Positions 56,078 to 64,000 of a DNA stretch of 64,000 nt are shown here, one piece after another (position 1 is the first letter of the stretch; each line of letters opens with the position of its first letter). Where the stretch lies: NCBI GenBank assembly GCA_950295325.1, contig OX485809.1, positions 30,442,001 to 30,506,000 on the forward strand, given 5' to 3'. This DNA comes from Polytrichum commune (lineage: Eukaryota > Streptophyta > Polytrichopsida > Polytrichales > Polytrichaceae). A program made the position numbers and the translations under genes. The notes below the pieces were generated by a model, which saw nothing but the letters and a program-made list of their open reading frames with translations, ran no database searches and was not told the origin of the DNA.

Positions 56078-59000
56078 ATGGAAGGTAATCAAGAGGATGG
56101 TGACGTTGAGCAACATCAGCCTATGCCGTCATTCAAGTTGTTTAGTGATGACGATGAGTTGGAGAGGCCGTTAGAAGTTGGTACTTCAAGGGGTAGAAAG
56201 AAGGGACGTTCTGGCACCAAGTTTCGTGGATCTAGATCTGGAAGGCGCAGTCGAGGTCGAGGACGAGGACAAGCTCCTGTGCATCGTGATTCACACGGTG
56301 TCGAAGAGATCTATGTTCCATCAGAAACATCTTTGTTGAATTCATCACAGTTTGCTTGTGGTGCAGATGGCGTTTTGTTGAGTGATAGCCATAATGTTGT
56401 TTCAAGTGTGCAAACTGTTTGTATTGACGCACCTCCATCCTCAGATGTTCGTGTTGATGGTGTTGATTCGAACATTGTGAGAAGCAACACTATTCCCAAT
56501 GTTTTGAATGCACCAGTGTTTGTGAACACTACTGTGTGTGCAGATCTCACAACTGCTGCATCCGTAAATGCTACCTTCATAAATGGGACAAGAAGTGATG
56601 GCAATCCAAGCTCTAGTTCTGTACATCTTGGGGAGGTTCCAGTGCATGCTAGTGAGTTTCCACTCCAAGATAGATCTTCACAGGACCTTGTTGTGCATGT
56701 GGCACATGCGATTGTTCCATCTTCCTCGGAATTTCTGGATTTAGATCAAGAGGATTTCAATAGTGTCTAAAATGGCGATGAATCAAACAGTTACCGAAAC
56801 GAGAGGTGGTGTATCAATAGATTTAATGCTTGGCGTAGGCACATGAATATCCCCACTGATATCCCCGTGGAAAAGATTCCACTACAGGAACTTGGTGTGA
56901 TTCTTAGCAAGTTCTTTTTGATGGTTTGCAAGGTTGATGGCAACAAGTATCCAACCGAGTCCATCAAAAACCTCTTGATGTCTTTCAATCGCATAATTCT
57001 AAGAGAGCAGAAAACTCGTATCAATCTGACTTGGAATGAGGAGGTTGAGTTCAATATTCAGAGGCATCCGTGGTTTATTGGTGCTTGTCGCGCCGTACAA
57101 AAGGCAATGACCAAAAGTAAGGATCTAGGGGCCAATAAACCTCGGAGGAAAGTCGATCCTCTAACTTATGAGCAGGAGAAGTTAATCTTGGCCCATCCTT
57201 TACATCAGGTTACATCTGCTCATGGGATTCACAAGAGAATGGCCTTTTACTGTTTTATTGTCTTCCTCATCAGAGGTAACACTGAATTGTGGAAGGTAAT
57301 GGTCAAGGACTTCACAATTGAAGTGGATCAACGTGGACGTGAGTTCTTGAAGTAGGTGTCCTCTCTTCAGAATCCATCAATTTTTAGAATCTACAAGTGC
57401 CTTTGTTGTTCTATATATGTGCACTAAAGTTCTGAGTATGAGCGTAATATTATTCTCATTTGAATGGCCTTTGGTCTTGAGGTTCAGAATGATGCATGAC
57501 TAACAACTTCAGTAATTAGGTGTCTACGGGCCTGCTCGGAGTCTCAAACATTTTCGGTAGTTTGAGTATGATCATATTAACAATATTGATATGTTGTGCA
57601 GGTACGATGAGCGTACTTCAAAGAACCACAAAGTTACACTCAGCAGGTTCCAAGAAGAACACTTCAGGAGGCCAGTAGTTTCTTTCGATCCTGATGTAGT
57701 AGCCACATTTCGAGCTCTTTTGTCTCATATGCCAACCAACTCAGAGCATGGTCATCTATTTCTTGCTGCAATTGTCAATCCACGTTCTAATATTTGGTTC
57801 AGAAGTGGCATCAATGTTGGTGAGTCTGCTATGAGAAACTGGATGCGTCAGATGTGTAAGACAGTAGGTCTAGTTGGTGATTTTACTAATAAATCAGGGA
57901 GAGTGACTGCAATTTCACGCATGTCAGCAGGTATGGTCCCTAGAAAAGCAATCGCTTCAGTTACTGGTCATCGTGATGAAAAGACTCTTGAAAGGTACGA
58001 TAGAACGTTGCAATTGCAACAAAACGCTGCCCAAGCTCTTTGTAGGGAACCTTACGATGAGGATGGTAATCCTCTTACATATGAAGACCATTATCGCAGG
58101 CAAATGGAGCATTACCATGCGCATGAAAATGTGCTAGAGGATAGTACATCAGAACTTCCTCCCTCTCATGGAAGTGGCATCCAACAAGGTTTTGGTGGCC
58201 GACTCCAGATCCGATCTGCACCGGACCAGGTTGAGGAACAAAATTTTGTTTCTGAAGCTTTTGAGGAAGATGTTCATAATACGAGTGAAAATGATGATGA
58301 AATTGTTGTTTGTCCTGAAGTTCAAGAGTGTGGCCAAAATTTAGACGATCCTTCTATTCTCCCACCAACAAAGACTAGGAGATTTGATTCCACTTCGCAT
58401 GTCAGATTCCAGGTTCCTCCTACTACAATTCCCCATGCAAGTGCCTTTCGTCCAAGTAATGTGCACAGTGCATTTCGTCCAGTAGTTTCTTGCCGACCTC
58501 ATGTGCCGCCTCCAATATACAGACCTCAAGCAGCTCCATTGCAGAGGCAATTTTATACCCCTTCAAGGCCTTTTAATCATGTGTACAAACCATACGATAT
58601 CTATCATGATAGGGTTTTTGCTCCTCCGCCGAGGCCTATGGCTCCTTATCAACATGTTCAGTCTATTGGTCAGGCAAATCCCGGTAACATCAGGACATGT
58701 TGCGGTAACATACCATATGTTGTGACACCTAATACATCTACCCCGGAAGCTGTGTGGTTAGAGTACGTTAAAGAATGCTGGAATTATGAATGGACATCTT
58801 TTGAGAAAGAAGATTTCAGTCATCACATCCCGGCTACTACTGTTGATGCTGTAAATTTACCGTGTGTCCAAGCTGTTTCAAGTGGTCAATGTGCAGAAAC
58901 TAATGATGTTAATCAGGTCATGCAAGATGCTGAGAGGAATAACCAACAAGTTGGTGAAGGAGTTGCAGTATTGAATCCCGTGGCATTGCAACAAGTTGAT

Positions 59001-59147
59001 GTCCCTAGGCAAGCTGATGTTGGTCGAATTCAGTTCCATGCTGGAGTTCACCACCACTACAATATTGTTTTAGGCGATCCCATCTCTTTGTCAAGAGTTT
59101 TGGAGAATATATTCCAACGAACTGGACGTGATGGTTCAGGGAATTAA
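56078..59147 (+). CDS. DUF3504/Crypton-type tyrosine recombinase gene, 2 exons, one in-frame stop
   Basis: Exon 1 ends at 57351 (donor GTAGGT) and exon 2 runs 57602-59147 (acceptor TGTGCAG); the join restores REFLK|YDERTSKNHK and a 940-codon frame. The N-terminal 230 residues are low-complexity with an RG/RS-rich basic patch (RSGRRSRGRGRG). An in-frame TAA at 56768-56770 separates them from the core. The core has a SAM-like N-terminal region (ERWCINRFNAWRRHMNIP), an Arg in FLIRGNTELWKV (57272), a Lys-rich strand, then TNKSGRVTAISRMSAG (Arg 57900; the usual His two positions before is Lys), TGHRD (His 57969) and LERYDRT (Tyr 57996). This order R, R, H, Y is that of tyrosine recombinases and matches the DUF3504 family related to Crypton transposons. 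The C-terminal 330 residues are Pro-rich and disordered-looking, with WLEYVKECWNYEW near the end. Translation may restart at ATG 56843, or the copy may be dead. Confidence 0.7.
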
Positions 59148-59248
59148 TGCAGGAAGATTAGTGCAAACCCAGTGCAGGTATGCGATTGAATTAATTGTGT
59201 TGGCAACTTTGAGCATGGGTTGATCTGTAGCTAATTCCTCTGCCTGCA

Positions 59249-60620
59249 TTAATTTGTGCAATGATCTGTAGCTGGCTGTTCATGTGCCTGCCTTACTTTG
59301 TTTTCGATCATCCTCCTGGATATAGATTGCACCCTAGCTTGATAATTTCTGAAGCTAAATGTGTTTTTGGTGTGAATGGTTAGCATATTTTGTGTTTTGT
59401 TTTGTTTCGAATAATCTGTTTTGTTCCGGAAGTCTTTTTCAGCAATGTAATGTTGAGTGGAACTTCGAATGTATTTGCAGGTGGGTACATTGTCATGGGC
59501 TCCCGCACCTCTGGTAAGACTGAGGTGGCTACCACCCGAGCTACATGAGACCAATTTGTTCCTTAGAATACAACAACACGTCTTCAGGTGTCATTCTGGA
59601 GGTCATTCTGTGAACGAACCTCTGAATTTGAGCAGGATATGAGGTGCTTAGCTCATACTGGAAAAGAGGCCTTACCTGCCTCATGCTTTTAATCCATTTG
59701 GTAGAAAGAGGTGTTTGAATATAGTGCATTAATGCACTATTCATTTGCAAGCACCCACCCGATGGTTTTGGAAGGTCCTAGAGCTAGAATAGGCTGTCAA
59801 TAGATGTTGCATTAGACCCCTAACCTGTGAGGTTGATTGGACCTTGCTCCAGTCCAAGTTCCTTGGATCAACACTAGATTCATGCAAAAGAACACATAGT
59901 AGAGGAGATGTTTGTGCTTTATATGGCATCGATCTTGAGCATCCAAGATGTCAAATGGTGGCTTGTGCACTCTCATTGTCAATTCTGAAATCATTCATCA
60001 GATGCTCAACAAAAATAAAAGCAGGGGGAGAAGTATGTAAGCACCCCTTGTCGTGTCTCCTGGTAAGTGTTGGGTTCTATTTGTCTCTGAATTGTCAATT
60101 GATCTGGTATTAGTGTAGTTGTACATCACTTTTTTGGTAGTTAACCAATTTGAAAATCCATGGAATGATTCACAAGAGGTTTAGCCTATTGGCTAGCAAA
60201 CTGTACCATTGGTTTTTGTGTACCTGAGCTGTTTGATTGAGGAAAGGCATACAATTATTCTTGCATACTGCTGTGGAACCTTAATGTGAAGAGGTCACCT
60301 TTTTGCAGCAATTCCCTATTTGATGGTGTTGGAACATGTGCAGATAAGATTTAAACCATTCTAGGTTCAATAGCTAATGCAATTGGGTAGGGTCTATATG
60401 ATTGTTTAAAGTGAGAATATTTACTTCGACCCCTTATAACTTTTGCATCTCACCTTGATTCTGAAACTTGCAATGACAATCTCCAAGCTGACGGATCAAT
60501 CATTCCAACAGATTTCACCAGCTGATGTGGCTAGGGTGCAATCGATCTCCAGGTGGATGATCGTATGCAAATTAACGCAAGCACTGAAACAGCTAGCTAC
60601 CTACAGATCAATACACAAAT
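59249..60620. repeat. inverted repeat pair of about 95 bp
   Basis: 59270-59345 read on the minus strand (CTAGGGTGCAATC-AT, CCAGG-GGATGATCG, AAGGCAGGCAC-TGA) resembles 60528-60600 on the plus strand (CTAGGGTGCAATCGAT, CCAGGTGGATGATCG, ACGCAAGCACTGA). They could be ends of a decayed element or two insertions. Confidence 0.5.
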
Positions 60621-61265
60621 TCGATAGTCCCGGCACACTTCACCGCAAAAAGTTCCAAAATCAAAGGCAGGGTGCAAGACGATCTCCAGAAGCACGATGA
60701 GCTACAACGGAGAGAAAGAGAAAAGATATTTGAAAATGGATTCCCGCCCATTTGGGGCTAATTGGTGTAATAATCTAGTCCCACATGGTGAAAAGGGTAG
60801 GTAAGTAGGTCGGAACAAGTTAGGTAGGTCGCAACACAGTAGGTCGCTATGGTCTTGGACCGTCCAGTGGAGAGCCAATGGGACTTCGCCACATCAGCTT
60901 CTATATCTCCAGAATCGGCTACGAGGGACTGTACAGATAACTATATTGTGTTAGTAAGCTTCAGATCTTTCCTCACAATCAAGGATTTATGTAGATGGGA
61001 GCTTATGTTACAGCCCATAATCGTCAAAAAATGATTATTTTCTTAGTTTAGGTAGAGCTCACAACGGTTTTACACTATTTACAATAAATTGGAACTTTTC
61101 TATGAGATGCTGAAGTTCATCGTTAGTGTGCAGTTTGGGGGGGGGGGGGGGGAGGGGAGTTTGAGAGGCACAGTGGAGGAGATGAGGCTTGGGAATTTGG
61201 AGTGGAAGCAATTGATCTGTGTATCTTATGCAAGCACATGTTCTGTGATTGGGTGGGGATTGCAG
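59346..61265. other. region without supported gene
   Basis: Several short frames but no recognised motif. Contains a G17-like run at 61137-61153. Confidence 0.35.
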
Positions 61266-61430
61266 GTGGCCATTGCGACAGGCAAAACAGAGGATGATGA
61301 ACCAAAATTAGAAGAGGAGGGAGACATCGATGAAGATGCTGGAGAAGAGTATGAAGATGTGCACAACTACAATGATGTGGAATTACCCACATTTGGGGCT
61401 GCGGAGGAAGAGGATTACTATGAGTATTGA
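61266..61430 (+). CDS. possible acidic terminal exon
   Basis: After a plausible acceptor (GGGGATTGCAG) an open frame of 54 codons reads VAIATGKTEDDEPKLEEEGD, then IDEDAGEEYEDV, HNYNDVELPTFGA and AEEEDYYEY before TGA. Such strongly acidic tails close many nuclear proteins. I do not recognise the gene and could not place upstream exons, so it may also be chance or a relic. Confidence 0.3.
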   Translation: MAIATGKTEDDEPKLEEEGDIDEDAGEEYEDVHNYNDVELPTFGAAEEEDYYEY

Positions 61431-61433
61431 CTT

Positions 61434-62805
61434 GGAATATAGATTCCCAATGCTGCTCTTGTATCAGTATCCCACTGTCTATATTCTTTTTGTTCCTGAA
61501 TGTAGAGCTTACAAACAGACAGACAGCCAGGTGAGCCACCAGATGTTACACAGTAGAAATGATACATCCTTCCATCAAGGAAAACAGAGTTGTATACTAT
61601 GAATCTCATACGGCACTGCTTCCAAGAAGCAGAAATTCATTGATTGGTCAATTGGCTTGGCATTGAGATGTGTAATATGAGAGTTATACCTCTCTAGTTG
61701 GATTTTGAATTAAATTGATTAACTGGAGTCATATGAGCCCTTCTGTAAAGTCTCTAGTGGGTTGTTCCATCAGCACAATGGTACGCTCTAGTGTTGTTAC
61801 TCAATGTAAGACAGTTTGCTCACATGCCACGTGCAAGTGCATTTGTTGAAGATTCAAGACAGTGAATCAGTGATGTGATTGGACAAAAATGTGATCAATG
61901 TCGTTGGCCCTGTCTTTAGTTGCTCAGGTCTGGTACCTACTTTTCTTAGATACATTTTGAAGATAACAGTGCCACTACTTGTTAATTAAAGGGTGTTCAA
62001 CTCAAAGTGGACATTTCATGATGCTCAATATTGCTGCACATCTGTTCAAACTTGGTGTGTGAATCATTATGAAATGTATGACGTAAAAATAGTAAAAAAC
62101 CCTCACTTTCAGGAAATGAGTTGACAAATCTCCACACTACTCATCACATTTTCAGACAATTCTACCTAATCCCTGCCAGTCGTTTGATGATTCTTGCATA
62201 GAACTGCAATATGCAGAGCATGGGCAGAGAACGGTATTCAAATACTACTAAGATTCTCCGAGTCAGGAGCTTTGAACTTGCTGGAGGTGTGCGTGAATTT
62301 ACCTAGTTCTCAAGCAACCCTACATATGTTAAGTAATGACATTCATCGTCCTCCGATACTCCAATTCTGGCCCATTTTGGATCTTCCTCATTATCAACGG
62401 TCTGCAAATGTTCTGGAAGGACGACCGATACCAGAACAAAAGTGCCGTTGGAATCAATTTAGAGACTCACTCAGGGTTGAGATATCATTGACATTCTTAA
62501 TATTTGCCCTCATCGATGGCAGCAGCGGATCGACGGCGTCCATGAAGCTTCGGCAGCCCATGCGGAGCTCAATCCGTTCACCAATAAAAATAAAAATAAT
62601 CTTATCCAAAACTTTTGACGAGGCTCTTATCATCCTTCCCTTCGCTTCGGGGAAGGCCTGCTTCCCTTCAGCTTTCTCTGGAAATCAAAATCCTCACCAC
62701 CTACCTCCCAAAGTGTGTATGCAGATCGCACACTCGCGGCAGCTCAAGATTTCCAAGCACTACTGCGTGGCGGGTTGTGTGTTTAGCAGGTTAAGTGTAC
62801 CAGCC
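61434..62805. other. region without supported gene
   Basis: The frame is open from 62194 into the plastid-type sequence below, but its residues carry no motif and are probably 5' leader or chance. Confidence 0.35.
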
Positions 62806-63140
62806 ATGGCATCCATTGTTGCACTTCAAGCTGCATCGGTGGTCACATTGGCACTGATGTCGTTGAAGAAAGCCGCCATGCCAGGATCATTATCCTCAAA
62901 GGTTTCATCTCTCAGCTTGAAGCGGAGAGTGAACGAGAAAGCTTCTCGGGGACCTAAGGTGGTGTGCGCAGTGGGAGATGTCTCCGCCGAAGGCACCAAC
63001 TACTTGATTGCAGGCGACATAGCCATCGCCTTGGTAGGGACAGCCTGACCTATCCTGTTCTCTCGCAAGGATTTGTGCCCGGAGTGCGATGGTGCAGGCT
63101 TCGTCCGCACGACCGCAAGACCCTCGCTGCTGTTGGGCCT
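62806..63140 (+). pseudogene. plastid-targeted zinc-finger (DnaJ/SSUH2-like) protein, broken copy
   Basis: ATG 62806 starts a typical transit peptide (MASIVALQAASVVTLALMSL, then Ser/Lys/Arg-rich SLSSKVSSLSLKRRVNEK). The mature-like part is GDVSAEGTNYLIAGDIAIAL and a short membrane-like segment ALVGTA. A TGA (63046-63048) then interrupts, and the same frame continues PILFSRKDLCPECDGAGFVR, with one CxxC pair of a DnaJ-type zinc finger. The expected second CxxCxGxG half and end are replaced by GC-rich, unrelated residues. As I remember, plant homologues (At1g22630 type) continue through both halves. So this is a copy with a nonsense codon and lost end, or the 3' exon is elsewhere and the stop is a sequencing error. 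Lack of introns would also fit a retrocopy. Confidence 0.5.
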
Positions 63141-63312
63141 CGTTCCGCCCCCGATCGACACCAAATCGGGGCGGTCACGCGGCCGCTGGGAGCGGCAGCG
63201 CGAGGCGGGAAGGCGCATGGCGATGGTGGCGAGCGGGGCCGCCCTGCCTTCGATGATGGTGGCTGACGATGATGTGCGGTGTCGGTGACGCGCTGGCTCG
63301 CCGCGAGCGTTC

Positions 63313-63439
63313 GGGGAACGTGGGGAACGCAGGACGACGTGGCTGGCTATGGCCTCGAGCTATGGGGAACGTGGGGAACGCATGACGACGTGGCTGGCTA
63401 TGGCCGCGAGCTATGGGGAACGTAGGACGACGTGGCCGC
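63313..63439 (+). repeat. 51-bp GC-rich tandem repeat, about 2.5 copies
   Basis: Units start GGGGAACGTGGGGAACGCA, continue GACGACGTGGCTGGCTATGG and end CGAGCTAT. Two full units and a shortened third. The period is a multiple of three but no gene was recognised across it. Confidence 0.8.
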
Positions 63440-64000
63440 TTCATAGGGCCGGCATTTCTGGACGGCACTTCAAACCTCCTCTTCAAATATTTGGGTCATT
63501 GTAAATTACATTGGTACTAGGGCGATTTTATCTAGTTGTTAAGGTTTGAGCATGGTATATACATCTAAATGGTAGCAATTTTTTTTTATATCTCTGTATC
63601 TTATTTTTATTGAAAATTAATAATATCCTCATTATAGATACCGAAACGATATCAAAAGAAGACACTATCATGCCAACATTGGTTTACACTATTATAAATT
63701 GGGGGGGGGGGGGGATCAAGCTCAAATAAACTTCAAAACCATGTAGTCTTGTTAATCAAGAGCATTATTATGGAGGAGGAGTTAATGACTCAAGTTTATG
63801 GGAAGGGAATTGTATAATCCCCCACACAGTATGTTAAAATGACCATAAAGATGCATCGTGTGATCACATGACCTATCAAAATTTGAAAATCCATCATACA
63901 CATTAAGAGGAGCAAGGTATCGGCTTTGCTTCCCTCTTTCTTTACATTTAAGCTATGCATCCTCTTTCGATACTACCGTAAGTACCTTTTACCACTTCAG
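63440..64000. other. AT-rich end of window
   Basis: No gene seen. A G13 run lies at 63702-63714. Confidence 0.4.

Noticed and set aside
60770-60800. Plant snRNA upstream element (AGTCCCACATGG)
   Set aside because: It resembles the USE word, but no TATA box lies at the expected distance and no snRNA-like sequence follows.
61123-61539. 138-codon minus-strand frame
   Set aside because: Its Pro/His-rich product is the reverse reading of the acidic exon and the G run.
62964-63486. Overlapping open frames in the GC-rich island
   Set aside because: High GC removes stop codons; the products are repetitive and without motifs.

Overview
The window is nuclear DNA from a land plant. Evidence: a complete three-exon cytosolic elongation factor 2 gene, a secreted S1-type (plant self-incompatibility-like) protein, a plastid-targeted zinc-finger-type protein, Arabidopsis-type telomere-like AAACCCT units, and plant transposon superfamilies with spliceosomal introns. 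A Copia element whose primer site matches the anticodon arm of initiator tRNA-Met, and an unusual LINE family, hint at a non-flowering plant (bryophyte, lycophyte or fern). That lineage guess is weak. Gene density is low and most of the window is transposon-derived or AT-rich unannotated DNA.

Layout. 1-3275: 3' part of a decayed LINE with an RNase H domain on an extremely G-poor sense strand. 3384-5234 (-): hAT-like transposase relic with a BED finger. 5947-8376 (+): four-exon Nudix-family gene. 8377-18700: AT-rich, with a Copia RNase H relic (13.8-14.45 kb) and an inverted-repeat element (16.77-17.1 kb). 18.7-30.8 kb: a transposon graveyard holding a pogo-type MITE and the C-terminal relic of a related pogo transposase, two Harbinger-type MITEs (TTA and TAA target duplications), two hAT-type MITEs with 8-bp duplications (one inside a LINE copy, one inside a Harbinger MITE), and several low-copy repeats. 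33677-34111 (+): S1-like secreted protein. 35428-44126: a young Copia element on the minus strand joined head-to-head to a truncated second copy on the plus strand, with 2300-bp inverted arms and the same filler motif at both junctions. 44997-48702 (-): eEF2. 49-55 kb: repeats, including a 37-bp tandem array and a third LINE 3' end. 55.7-59.15 kb: a 128-bp near-perfect palindrome followed by a two-exon gene for a DUF3504/Crypton-type tyrosine recombinase. 61.27-61.43 kb: a possible acidic terminal exon. 62.8-63.1 kb: a plastid-protein gene copy broken by a stop, next to a GC-rich 51-bp tandem repeat.

The housekeeping genes (Nudix, S1-like, eEF2) are independent units. The most unusual parts are the Crypton-like recombinase with its upstream palindrome and the inverted Copia pair with templated-looking junctions. 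Gene models were inferred by reading splice sites and frames by eye; family names rest on remembered motif patterns, not on searches.
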